From Alphaproteobacteria bacterium (GTDB taxonomy: Bacteria; Pseudomonadota; Alphaproteobacteria; SHVP01), in the NCBI GenBank assembly GCA_016869765.1, contig VGES01000009.1, positions 32,092 through 96,091 on the forward strand: a DNA stretch of 64,000 bases, written 5' to 3'. Under the pieces are notes generated by a model. The model was not told the DNA's origin, searched no databases, and saw nothing but the letters and a program-made list of their open reading frames with translations. Of this stretch, positions 25,198-33,140 are shown piece by piece. The position numbers were made by a program, and so were the translations under genes. How positions within the stretch are numbered: the stretch's first letter is position 1; each line of letters opens with the position of its first letter.

Positions 25198-25198
25198 C

Positions 25199-25753
25199 CT
25201 AATCGGCCAGTCGTCGGTACTGACCGGAATGGAAGAGCAGGGGGGCGAGGGCGGCACTGGCGTAGCGCTCGACCACGCCCACGATGATCACGTGGTCACC
25301 GCCCGGGTAGCGCGCCATCACGGCGCATTCCATGTGGGCGACGCACCCCTCGATCAATGGCGCCTCCGAGGTGCCCTTGAGGACCGGTACGCCGGCGAAA
25401 CGATCGCCGTCGCTGCGCGCGAACTGACGTGCGATCGTCTCCTGATCCGAAGCCAGCACGTTGACGGCAAAGGGCTGGCCTTGGTCGAATAGGGCGGAGC
25501 TGTTGGCGGCGGTGGCGACGCTCCAGAGAATGAGCGGCGGGTCGAGCGACACCGAGCTAAAGGAGTTGATCGTGACTCCGACCGGGCGACGGTCCTGGGC
25601 GATCGTCGTGATCACGGCCACGCCAGTGGCAAACTGCCCCAGCATGTTGCGGTATCGTCGCTTGTCGGCATCCGACGCTCCCGGGCCGATCGAGGTCGAA
25701 CGGACCATCGATGCCTCAGCCGCGTCTCTAAACACTGCACCCTGTTTCGACAT
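25199..25753 (-). CDS. flavin reductase (HpaC/HsaB-like) of a two-component monooxygenase
   Basis: The 184 residues show the flavin-reductase fold: YRNMLGQFATGVAVITT, GVTINSFSSVSLDPPLILWSV, FAVNVLASDQETIARQFA and a C-terminal PLLFHSGQYRRL. Such enzymes reduce FMN/FAD with NAD(P)H and pass it to the oxygenase. It is the first gene of the leftward operon and lies one base from monooxygenase 2. The ATG at 25753 or the Met at 25708 could start translation. It diverges from the IclR-type gene at 25929. Confidence 0.9.
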   Translation of the reverse strand: MSKQGAVFRDAAEASMVRSTSIGPGASDADKRRYRNMLGQFATGVAVITTIAQDRRPVGVTINSFSSVSLDPPLILWSVATAANSSALFDQGQPFAVNVLASDQETIARQFARSDGDRFAGVPVLKGTSEAPLIEGCVAHMECAVMARYPGGDHVIIVGVVERYASAALAPLLFHSGQYRRLAD

Positions 25754-25834
25754 CCTCGACGAGCCGCGACGCCTCGGGCTTGCCTTGCCGAGGCGGCTGA
25801 TTCTCCATGGCCACCGAACGTCCCCTCAATGCGT

Positions 25835-25873
25835 TCAGCCTAGCATGTTCGCACCGTGGGCATGCTAGGCTGA
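25835..25873. promoter_or_regulatory. perfect 13-bp inverted repeat, probable IclR-type operator
   Basis: TCAGCCTAGCATG (25835-25847) and its exact complement CATGCTAGGCTGA (25861-25873) are separated by 13 bp, so equivalent points are 26 bp apart. The site sits in the 175-bp divergent region between the flavin reductase and IclR genes, 56 bp upstream of the IclR start. Arm symmetry and position fit binding by a regulator tetramer or two dimers. Confidence 0.7.
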
Positions 25874-25928
25874 CGACGGCAGGGATTTGCCGCGCCATCC
25901 GACCTGGAGTGGCCCGAGAACGGCTCAA

Positions 25929-26720
25929 ATGAGCGATTTCCGACCAGTTCGATCTCTCGTTCGTGGACTGGATATTCTGTCGGCGGTCAACCGCCGCGCT
26001 GGGGCGAGCGTCTCCGAAGTGGCCGAAGACACCAGTCTCTCGCGAGGCACGGCCTACCGAATGCTCGAGACGTTGCGGGAGGCGGGCTATCTGTTCCGCG
26101 AGGGCTCCGATGGCCGCTACCGCTTGACCATTCGTGTCCGTGGGTTGAGCGACGGCTTCAGCGACGAAAGCTGGGTGCCGCGAATCGCCAAGCCGCTGAT
26201 CGAACAGCTGTGCCGCGAGCTGGTGTGGCCGATTGCGGTAGCCACGTGTTACGGCATCAACATGTTGGTCCGCGAAACGACGGACAAGAGTTCGCCGCTG
26301 GCTCTGCGTCGATACTCGGGTGGCTTTCGCGTGCCGTTGCTCGGCAGCTCTTCGGGAAGGGTCTATCTCGCGTTTTGCAGCGCCGAGCAACGCGAGACTC
26401 TCCTCGAAGTCTTAGCACGCTCGGATGCGCATCCCTCCGATGCGCTCGCCCGCAATCGTGCGACGGTCGACAAAATCCTGGGCGAGGTCCGGAGCAACCG
26501 CTTTGCTGTCACCTCGCGACCGGATCTCAACGACACGTCGCTGGCTGTGCCCGTGTTTTCGGGCGGACGTGTTTTCGCGGCGGTCGTCCTTCGCTACATC
26601 GATTCGGCGATGTCGGCCAACGACGCGATCACCAAATACCTGGCGCCGCTCCGCGCGACGGCCGAACGTATCGGGCAGGAGTTTCAGCTTTCTAACCCCG
26701 AGGAGACCCGCCCGACCTAG
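25929..26720 (+). CDS. IclR-family transcriptional regulator
   Basis: The 263-residue product has an N-terminal winged helix-turn-helix (SLVRGLDILSAVNRRAGASVSEVAEDTSLSRGTAYRMLETL, recognition helix SRGTAYRML) followed by the IclR effector domain from about 80 (FRVPLLGSSSGRVYLAF, NDTSLAVPVFSGGRVFAAVVLRY). The closest named relatives by feel are the MhpR-type regulators of aromatic catabolism. It is divergent from the monooxygenase operon with a perfect inverted repeat between them, so it very likely controls that operon and itself. Its 3' end overlaps the next convergent gene by 4 bp. Confidence 0.9.
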   Translation: MSDFRPVRSLVRGLDILSAVNRRAGASVSEVAEDTSLSRGTAYRMLETLREAGYLFREGSDGRYRLTIRVRGLSDGFSDESWVPRIAKPLIEQLCRELVWPIAVATCYGINMLVRETTDKSSPLALRRYSGGFRVPLLGSSSGRVYLAFCSAEQRETLLEVLARSDAHPSDALARNRATVDKILGEVRSNRFAVTSRPDLNDTSLAVPVFSGGRVFAAVVLRYIDSAMSANDAITKYLAPLRATAERIGQEFQLSNPEETRPT

Positions 26721-28456
26721 CGAGGGGCGTCGTCGAACTCCTGGAGGGTCGCGGCCAACTTGGTCATTGCATTGGCCCGCGCGAAGGCGGCTGAGATGCC
26801 CCCCGCGATCTGCAACGCTTCGTCCAAGGCCAGCTGTCCCGTCGAACGATTGCCGTTGCGCAGGGCGCTGAGCGCGGCTCCGGCCAAAGCCCAGACACGA
26901 TCGACGTCCGTGGCAATTCGCATCGCACTTGCCCGCGCGTCCGACAGGGTCGCGTCGCGCTCGAGCCCAGCCGGTGCGGCCACGGCCACCGCCCAGAGGC
27001 CCTGTGTCCTCAGGGCTGGATCGCTGATCGCGGCGGCGGTGCTTCGGGCTACTGCCAGATCGCCGGCTTCTATCAGTGCGCGGACGATTCGGCTATGGAC
27101 GAAACCCTTGGCGTAGGCGAAACGCTCGGTGATCTGCTCGGCCGCGTCTCGGGCCTCGCCCGCGGTGAGAAGCGCGCCGGACCGGTCCCCCAGGCGGGCT
27201 TGTCGTAACGCGACATCGGCCAGAGTTGCCGAGCGATAACGCGGATCGGTGATCTCCTTAGCCGTGCGTTGGGCGGCACCGAAGTCCTGCGCCTCGGCGA
27301 GGTCCAGCGCAATGGCCTGAAGTGTCGAGCGTCGCAGCGTCTGGTCCTTGATGTCACCCACGACCGCTCGGGCTTCCTCGCGAAGGCCGACCTCGGCGAG
27401 CACGGTCGCCAGTTCCGCGGCCAGGCGTTCCTGGTTCGTCCGCGTTCTTCCCGGGATTGCGAGCAGCGTGCGCAGGCCCTCGACGACGCGCCGGCTCTGG
27501 TCCGCCGCGCCCATACGGAACAGCTCGGCTCCGGTGCGGGCGAGCAGATTGGCGGCGCGAATCTCGTCGCCGCTCGTGCTCATCGTGGCGATCAGATCAT
27601 CCACCACGGCTGGTAGGCGATCGCTGCGTCCGAGGCGCGCCTCGGCCAAAGCTACCGCGGCGAGCGCGTCGCTCCTGAGCCATTCGTCGGGGATCGTTTC
27701 CGCTAGGAGATTGGCTTCGACGAAACGGCCGGTTTCGGCCTGCGCCGAGGCGATACTGCGCAGCCCTGAAATGACCAACCGCGGATCCTCGAGGAAGCGC
27801 AGCAGGTCGAGGGCATCGCCCGATCGCCCGGCGCGGGCCTTCCCCGCCGCGACATCCCCCAACACCCAGTCGCGGAAGCGGGTGTCGGCGATCGCTTTGG
27901 CGCTTTCGAAGGCTTCCTCGAGCAGACAATCGACGCTTGGTCGTCGCAAACACTGCGAGCCGTCCCGTGTCGGATCGGCCACGGGGAGCGACACCTTATC
28001 GGCCAAGCGTCGGGTTCGGTCATCACGGTTGAGAGCGTCGCGCGCGTCGTCGATGGCACGCGTGCGGGTCGTTTCGATGCGGCGCACGAGGCGACTCGCG
28101 CGTCCGACCGATTCGATGTGATTGAGGATCTGACGCGTTGGCTGTCCTTGGATCGGGAGTTGCATCTGAGATTCGTAGAGCCGGATGGCGCGCTCGGTGA
28201 GCGGGCCCTGCCTGCCGTCGATCGCACCATCGTAAAGCCCCAGCTCGGACAGCAGTTCCTGGATGCGGCTCACCAACGTGCGGAACTCGATATCGTCGTC
28301 GATGAAGGCCCGCGGGCCGACGGCCTCGTCCCGGAGCGCGACCGGCGTCCAAGACGATGCCGTCGCCGAGTGGAGACCCACGATGTGCGCTTGGGCGCCG
28401 GGACCTGCCGCGCCCGGTGCCAGCGCCAGCAGCAGCAGACAGGCGAACCGCCTCAT
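26717..28456 (-). CDS. secreted peptidoglycan-binding and TPR-like repeat protein
   Basis: The 579 residues are read from the ATG at 28456 (SD AAGGGCG) and include a signal peptide (RRFACLLLLALAPGAAGPGAQA). About 50-120 is a PG_binding_1 domain (FRTLVSRIQELLSELGLYDGAIDG, LTERAIRLYESQMQLPIQG). The rest, from about 190, is a long array of 35-40-residue helical repeats with recurring D-x-x-x-R-x-x-x-L-x-x-(I/V)-A patterns (DPRLVISGLRSIASAQAETG, DPRYRSATLADVALRQARLG). It is likely a periplasmic scaffold tethered to the cell wall. It diverges from the Crp/Fnr gene across a 14-bp palindrome. Confidence 0.8.
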   Translation of the reverse strand: MRRFACLLLLALAPGAAGPGAQAHIVGLHSATASSWTPVALRDEAVGPRAFIDDDIEFRTLVSRIQELLSELGLYDGAIDGRQGPLTERAIRLYESQMQLPIQGQPTRQILNHIESVGRASRLVRRIETTRTRAIDDARDALNRDDRTRRLADKVSLPVADPTRDGSQCLRRPSVDCLLEEAFESAKAIADTRFRDWVLGDVAAGKARAGRSGDALDLLRFLEDPRLVISGLRSIASAQAETGRFVEANLLAETIPDEWLRSDALAAVALAEARLGRSDRLPAVVDDLIATMSTSGDEIRAANLLARTGAELFRMGAADQSRRVVEGLRTLLAIPGRTRTNQERLAAELATVLAEVGLREEARAVVGDIKDQTLRRSTLQAIALDLAEAQDFGAAQRTAKEITDPRYRSATLADVALRQARLGDRSGALLTAGEARDAAEQITERFAYAKGFVHSRIVRALIEAGDLAVARSTAAAISDPALRTQGLWAVAVAAPAGLERDATLSDARASAMRIATDVDRVWALAGAALSALRNGNRSTGQLALDEALQIAGGISAAFARANAMTKLAATLQEFDDAPR

Positions 28457-28510
28457 CGCCCTTCCGATCTCTGGGGTGTGACGGTGTGCTTTGCCCAACA
28501 TTTTGTTGGT

Positions 28511-28524
28511 CTATGCTAGCATAG
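28511..28524. promoter_or_regulatory. palindromic divergent -10 / operator
   Basis: CTATGCTAGCATAG is a perfect 14-bp palindrome between divergent starts at 28456 and 28562. Each strand contains TATGCT, a fair -10 match; TTGCCC lies 15 bp upstream on the plus strand. It could be overlapping divergent promoters, a regulator site, or both. Confidence 0.5.
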
Positions 28525-28561
28525 CGCCCGTTGGGCGTAGGGGATTACGGACGGTTCAGTC

Positions 28562-29311
28562 ATGACCGGCGCAAAGGCACCCGAGCGGTCCCTCGCGGGA
28601 ATCGCGTTGTTCGAGGGCCTGCCAGAGGCCGAAGTCGCCGCGGTGGAATCGCGCTGCGCCTGGGCACATTTTGCGCCCGGCGAGCAGATCATCGACCGCG
28701 ACAGCGACAACAAGGACGTGTTCTTCGTGACCGGTGGAACCGTCCGGATCGTCAATTTTTCGACCTCCGGCCGGGAAATCGCCTTTGCCAATATCGAGGC
28801 AGGCGGCTTCTTCGGCGAACTTGCGGCGATTGACGGCCAACGGCGATCGGCGAGTGTGGTGGCCGTGGCCGATTGTGACCTGGCCGCGCTGAGCCCCATG
28901 GCATTCACGCGAATCTTGGTGCGCAATCCGACCGTGGCCATGCGTGTGCTGCAGCGCCTGGCCGGAATCATTCGCGTCGCGGACGATCGAATCATGGATC
29001 TCAGCACGCTTCGGGCGGTGCAGCGCGTCTATGTCGAGCTGTTGCGCCTCACGGCTCCCGACGCGGCGGTGCCCAATCTCTCGGTTATCCGACCGATGTT
29101 GAGCCACAGCGAGATCGCCAGCCGTGCGAGCACGACGCGGGAAACCGTGGCCCGGGTGCTCGGTCAACTCGCGCTCGGCAAGATCGTCGAGCGCAAGGGC
29201 AAGGCGCTCTACATTCGCGATCGCCTGAAGCTCGAACGGCTGGCGGAGTCCACGGCGCCCGAGACCTTTGTTACGCCGCGCCTGCAAGTCGCAGCGCAAG
29301 CGGGCGAATAG
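28562..29311 (+). CDS. Crp/Fnr-family transcriptional regulator
   Basis: The product has 249 residues. The cyclic-nucleotide-binding barrel spans about 10-125, with phosphate-binding cassette GGFFGELAAIDGQRRSASVVA retaining the Glu and Arg used to bind cAMP-like ligands. There is a dimer helix, then a winged helix-turn-helix (MLSHSEIASRASTTRETVARVLGQLA). No Fnr-type N-terminal Cys cluster is present, so it is not an oxygen-sensing Fnr. It is transcribed away from the cell-wall repeat protein. The target regulon is unknown. Confidence 0.9.
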   Translation: MTGAKAPERSLAGIALFEGLPEAEVAAVESRCAWAHFAPGEQIIDRDSDNKDVFFVTGGTVRIVNFSTSGREIAFANIEAGGFFGELAAIDGQRRSASVVAVADCDLAALSPMAFTRILVRNPTVAMRVLQRLAGIIRVADDRIMDLSTLRAVQRVYVELLRLTAPDAAVPNLSVIRPMLSHSEIASRASTTRETVARVLGQLALGKIVERKGKALYIRDRLKLERLAESTAPETFVTPRLQVAAQAGE

Positions 29312-29424
29312 CGAGAGATCATCCTGACGGTCCGCCGGACGCTTGCCCGGGTGACGAGCCCGTACTAAGCATGGCCCTCGCCGCTGCCGACGCCTGCGGT
29401 AGCCCGTAAGGAATTGGCCATTTC

Positions 29425-30183
29425 GTGTCGACAGCATCACAGGTTCCCGAGGTCTCGGTCGTCGTGCCGATCCACAACGAGGCCGGCGCCATCGAGTCCC
29501 TTGTGGCCGAAATCGTCGCGGCGCTCGGCGAGCGAGACTTCGAGATCGTCGCCGTCGATGACGGTAGTTCCGACGACAGTCCGGAACGCCTGGCTCGCTT
29601 GATGGCCGACCTTCCCAGGCTTCGGTTGCTGCGCCATGTCCGGCAGGCGGGCCAGAGCGCAGCGTTATGGACCGGCATCAAGGCGGCGACGGGCGAATGG
29701 GTCGCGACGATCGATGGCGATGGCCAGAACGACCCTCGGGACATCGAGACGTTGCTCGCGGCGCGACCCGGCGCGAGTGATCAAGCGCCGCTGCTGATTG
29801 CCGGCCATCGCCGACAACGCAAAGACACGGTGGTAAAACGCCTGTCGTCGCGGATCGCCAACGCCGTCCGAGCCTGTCTGCTACGCGACCAGACGCCGGA
29901 CACCGGATGCGGCCTCAAGCTCATGCGGCGGGGGCATTTCACCACGCTGCCCGCGTTCGATCACTTTCATCGCTTTCTGCCGGCGCTGGTGATTCGCCAG
30001 GGCGGGCGGGTCCTCTCGGTCGATGTTGGGCATCGTCCCAGACTGAAGGGACGTTCGCACTATGGAACGTGGGATCGGCTTTGGGTCGGTCTCTACGACC
30101 TATTCGGCGTGAGTTGGCTGCAGCGGCGCCCGATCCACGTTGATCATCGTGAAATCAAGTCGTCGCGTGGAGTTGTGCCATGA
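29425..30183 (+). CDS. family 2 glycosyltransferase, polyprenyl-phosphate sugar transferase (ArnC/DPM-like)
   Basis: The 252 residues have the GT-A start EVSVVVPIHNEAGAIESLV, the DDGSSDDSPE nucleotide-binding loop, the DGDGQNDP acidic motif and the GCGLKLMRRG block seen in dolichol-phosphate mannose synthase-like enzymes. No long C-terminal membrane helices are present. It would load a sugar from a nucleotide donor onto undecaprenyl phosphate on the cytoplasmic face. The next gene overlaps by 4 bp and an ArnT-like transferase follows, giving a complete donor-synthesis and transfer operon. Confidence 0.9.
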   Translation: MSTASQVPEVSVVVPIHNEAGAIESLVAEIVAALGERDFEIVAVDDGSSDDSPERLARLMADLPRLRLLRHVRQAGQSAALWTGIKAATGEWVATIDGDGQNDPRDIETLLAARPGASDQAPLLIAGHRRQRKDTVVKRLSSRIANAVRACLLRDQTPDTGCGLKLMRRGHFTTLPAFDHFHRFLPALVIRQGGRVLSVDVGHRPRLKGRSHYGTWDRLWVGLYDLFGVSWLQRRPIHVDHREIKSSRGVVP

Positions 30184-30461
30184 GTGAAACGGTCTGGCTC
30201 GTGATCGGATTTGTCGGGCAGGGGCTGTTCGCCTCGCGCTTCATCGTCCAATGGCTGGTCAGCGAACGCGAGGGCAAGAGCGTGATCCCGGTCGTGTTCT
30301 GGTACCTGAGCCTGATCGGCGGCCTGACGCTCCTGTCGTACGCCTTGTGGCGGGAAGACCCGGTGATCATCGTGGGTCAGGCCGCTGGGGCGGTCATCTA
30401 TTCGCGCAACCTGGTGCTGATTTTCCGCGAACGACGGCGCAGGCCGAGACAACCCGCATAG
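30180..30461 (+). CDS. LAB_N (lipid A biosynthesis N-terminal domain) membrane protein
   Basis: The 93-residue product has three hydrophobic helices. It starts VWLVIGFVGQGLFASRFIVQWLVSE and continues VIPVVFWYLSLIGGLTLLSYAL and DPVIIVGQAAGAVIYSRNLVLI, the signature of the LAB_N domain found fused or adjacent to lipid A and undecaprenyl sugar enzymes. It is thought to help move or present the lipid-linked sugar. It is coupled to the upstream gene (ATGA) and lies 7 bp before the ArnT-like gene. Confidence 0.88.
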   Translation: MSETVWLVIGFVGQGLFASRFIVQWLVSEREGKSVIPVVFWYLSLIGGLTLLSYALWREDPVIIVGQAAGAVIYSRNLVLIFRERRRRPRQPA

Positions 30462-30468
30462 AGCGACG

Positions 30469-32091
30469 ATGGCATACTCCGGAGCGCTACGGTGGCTGGC
30501 GGCTTGGGCGGTCTTGGTCGGTGCGGCGATCGTCATGCGGCCGCTGATGCCGCTCGACGAAACGCGGTACCTCGGCGTCGCGTGGGAGATGTGGACGTCG
30601 GGCAACCTCATTGTCCCGCACATCAACGGCGAGCCCTACAGTCATAAGCCACCGGTGCTGTTTTGGCTGATCAACGCAGCCTGGGCGGTGTTCGGCCCGA
30701 CCGAGGTCGTCGCGCGTCTGGTTGCGCCGACGGTCGGGTTGGCCTGCCTCGGGATGACGCAAGTGCTGGCGCGACTTTGGTGGCCCGATCGACCGGAGAT
30801 CGCCGCGAATGCACCCTGGGTGCTTTTGGGCACCCTCCTGTTCACGGTCACGACCACCCTCAGCATGTTCGATACGCTGGTTGCGCTGTGGACGCTCGTC
30901 GGCCTGGCCGGATTGTCCCTGATGAGCCGGCACGTCACGGGATCCTGGCGGCGGTTCGTATTGGGGGTCGTAGGTTTCGGGGTGGCGATCGGCCTCGGTG
31001 TGCTGAGCAAGGGGCCGGTCGTCGCGGTGTTCCTTCTCCCTGCGGCTCTGCTTGCGTTTCTCTGGCGGCGCAGTCCCGAGGATCGCCATTGGGGCCGATG
31101 GGCTCTCGGGGTCGTTGGCGGCTTGGTGTTGGCGGCCGTGATCGCACTTGCGTGGGCATTGCCCGCGGCGGAGGCCGGCGGCGCCGCGTTCGAGCGCGCC
31201 ATCTTCTGGGGGCAGACCAGCGATCGCGTGGCCGGAGGGTTCTCGCACGCACGTCCGTTCTGGTGGTATCTCCCGGTTCTCTTCGCGGTGTTCTTCCCCT
31301 GGCTGCTTGTTCCAGGTCTCTGGGCGGCGGTGCGGCGAGCGCGCTGGCGCGAGGATCAGGGTTTGCGGCTGCTCGCGGTGTGCGTCCTTGGTGCGATCGT
31401 CGTGCTCTCGCTTTTCACCGACAAGCAGCCGCACTATCTCGTGCCGGCGGCGTCGGCATTCGCGCTCATCGTTGCTCGCTTGGCAAGCGACCCCGGCCGG
31501 TGGCAGGCCGGTTGGCTCCCCATGGGCCTTGTTGCGGCGATCGGATTGGCCGCGTCTGGTCTGGCGCTGTGGTGCGTGTTGATCGGGCCGCCTCGATTTG
31601 CCCAATCCTTGCCACGAGAAAGCTTTTGGTGGTTGGGCGCGTTGGGAGCGATGGCCCTGATCGTCGCCTTACTCGGGCGGGGACGCGGTGACGTGGTGCG
31701 CGCGTTGCGTCGGCCGGCGCTCGCGATCGTCACTCTCGTAGTTGCGGTGCACCTCACCTTGGCCCCGGTTGCAGCGCCCCTCTACGATCTCGAGACGGCC
31801 GCCAAGAAAGTGGCTGCGCTGCAGACCGACCAGCGACCCGTCGCCTACGTTGGCAAGTATCACAACCAGTTCCGTTTCCTCGGGCGTTTGAGGGCCCCAC
31901 TGGACACTATCGACGGCGACGAGGTGGCCGACTGGTTCGGCCATCATCCGGGCGGCGTCGTGATCTACCTTCATCGCGAGCTGTCCAGCACCGGTCCACG
32001 CCCCCTGTTCGAGCAGGACTTTCGCAGCCGCACGCTAGCATTCTGGGAACGCGACGCAGCGCTCGCCGAGCCGGGACGTTTTATGCGCTAG
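30469..32091 (+). CDS. family 39 glycosyltransferase (ArnT-like), integral membrane
   Basis: The 540-residue product has about twelve membrane segments. The first loop carries the metal-binding acidic pair in MPLDETRYLGVAWEMW, and then HINGEPYSHKPPVLFWLINAAWAVFG, typical of PMT/ArnT enzymes. The soluble C-terminal end includes VAYVGKYHNQFRFLGRL. These enzymes transfer a sugar from undecaprenyl phosphate to lipid A or protein at the periplasmic face. As third gene of the operon it should use the donor made by the ArnC-like enzyme. Arn enzymes for making aminoarabinose are absent here, so the sugar is unknown. Confidence 0.9.
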   Translation: MAYSGALRWLAAWAVLVGAAIVMRPLMPLDETRYLGVAWEMWTSGNLIVPHINGEPYSHKPPVLFWLINAAWAVFGPTEVVARLVAPTVGLACLGMTQVLARLWWPDRPEIAANAPWVLLGTLLFTVTTTLSMFDTLVALWTLVGLAGLSLMSRHVTGSWRRFVLGVVGFGVAIGLGVLSKGPVVAVFLLPAALLAFLWRRSPEDRHWGRWALGVVGGLVLAAVIALAWALPAAEAGGAAFERAIFWGQTSDRVAGGFSHARPFWWYLPVLFAVFFPWLLVPGLWAAVRRARWREDQGLRLLAVCVLGAIVVLSLFTDKQPHYLVPAASAFALIVARLASDPGRWQAGWLPMGLVAAIGLAASGLALWCVLIGPPRFAQSLPRESFWWLGALGAMALIVALLGRGRGDVVRALRRPALAIVTLVVAVHLTLAPVAAPLYDLETAAKKVAALQTDQRPVAYVGKYHNQFRFLGRLRAPLDTIDGDEVADWFGHHPGGVVIYLHRELSSTGPRPLFEQDFRSRTLAFWERDAALAEPGRFMR

Positions 32092-32591
32092 AGCCTGCTG
32101 CTGAAGCCTGCCCGCCGCGGCCGCCAATCGCGCGCCGCTTTCTCGGCCTCGGCGACCTCGCGTGCACTCATTCGCGACGTTGCCTCGGCGAGAAAAACCT
32201 TCGCCTGGTGGGCAATTGCTGGATTTTCCGTGCGGGCCGCCAGGGTAAGCCACAGGTAGGCGTCCTCGACATCCGGGCGAATTCCCTGCCCGTAGAGGCG
32301 CTGTGAGCCGAACACGAGCTGTGCCCCCGCATCGCCCTTCTGCGCCGCCCGGTAGAACCACACGGCGGCGATCCGGAGGTCCCGGGCGAACCCCTGGCCG
32401 TTCAGCAGCATGATCCCGGTCATGAACTCGGCGCCCGCGTGCCCTTGCTCGCGCAGATGGGCAAACACCGCCTTGGCGCCAGCGAAATCACCCGCGGTGT
32501 AGAGCCGCTCGCCCGTGGCGTAGTCGTTGGCGCTGCCCGCGAGGGGCCAGCCAAGGCAAAGCACCACAACCGATATCAGCCGCTTGATCAT
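32088..32591 (-). CDS. secreted Sel1-repeat protein
   Basis: The 167-residue product has a signal peptide (IKRLISVVVLCLGWPLAGSA). Sel1/TPR-like repeats include QGHAGAEFMTGIMLLNGQGF, RAAQKGDAGAQLVFGSQRLY and DVEDAYLWLTLAARTE. It is probably a periplasmic protein-interaction module. It converges on the ArnT-like gene with a 4-bp overlap of stops. Confidence 0.85.
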   Translation of the reverse strand: MIKRLISVVVLCLGWPLAGSANDYATGERLYTAGDFAGAKAVFAHLREQGHAGAEFMTGIMLLNGQGFARDLRIAAVWFYRAAQKGDAGAQLVFGSQRLYGQGIRPDVEDAYLWLTLAARTENPAIAHQAKVFLAEATSRMSAREVAEAEKAARDWRPRRAGFSSRL

Positions 32592-32630
32592 GGGAACGAC
32601 CCTAGCGGGACTTGGTCATCGTTTGAAGCC

Positions 32631-33140
32631 CTAGGCGCTTCGTCGCGGCGCGAGGGCGGCGTTCTCGACCCGAATCCGCCAATAGAGCAGCGTGGCGTTG
32701 AGGATCGAGAACACAAGGGCAATTGTCCACGCCTCGAACATCAGGGGCACAACGGCGATTTCGGCCACCACGACCGCGTAGTTCGGATGGCGCATCAAGC
32801 GATAGGGGCCGCGTCGCACGAGCGGCGTGTCAGCGAGCGTGATGATGCGAGTTGTCCAGAAGGGGCCTAGGCTCGCAATCACCCACAAGCGCGCTACCTG
32901 CAGCAGCAGGAACGCCGCGAGCAAGGGAACCGAAACCATGCGTTCCTCGGGGATCGCGAACAAGATCGCGGCGAGCCACGCGCCGTGCAGAGCGATGAAC
33001 AGCGGGTAGTGCGAGCGGCCGATCTCGACGGCACCGCGTGCCAGCAGGCGACGCGTGTTGCGCTGCGCCCAGGCCAACTCGATCAGTCGCTGGATGACGA
33101 GGAATCCGAAGACCAGATAGAGGTCCGGAACTCCGCTCAT
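32631..33140 (-). CDS. isoprenylcysteine carboxyl methyltransferase-like membrane methyltransferase
   Basis: The 169 residues have four to five hydrophobic segments and the ICMT-type catalytic block GPYRLMRHPNYAVVVAEIAVVP, where the RHPNY and following Glu bind SAM. Bacterial members next to type III polyketide synthases methylate the phenolic product, as in the alkylresorcinol srs and ars clusters. The ATG overlaps the synthase stop, so the two work as a pair. The likely product is a methylated alkylresorcinol or alkylpyrone lipid (inference). Confidence 0.88.
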   Translation of the reverse strand: MSGVPDLYLVFGFLVIQRLIELAWAQRNTRRLLARGAVEIGRSHYPLFIALHGAWLAAILFAIPEERMVSVPLLAAFLLLQVARLWVIASLGPFWTTRIITLADTPLVRRGPYRLMRHPNYAVVVAEIAVVPLMFEAWTIALVFSILNATLLYWRIRVENAALAPRRSA

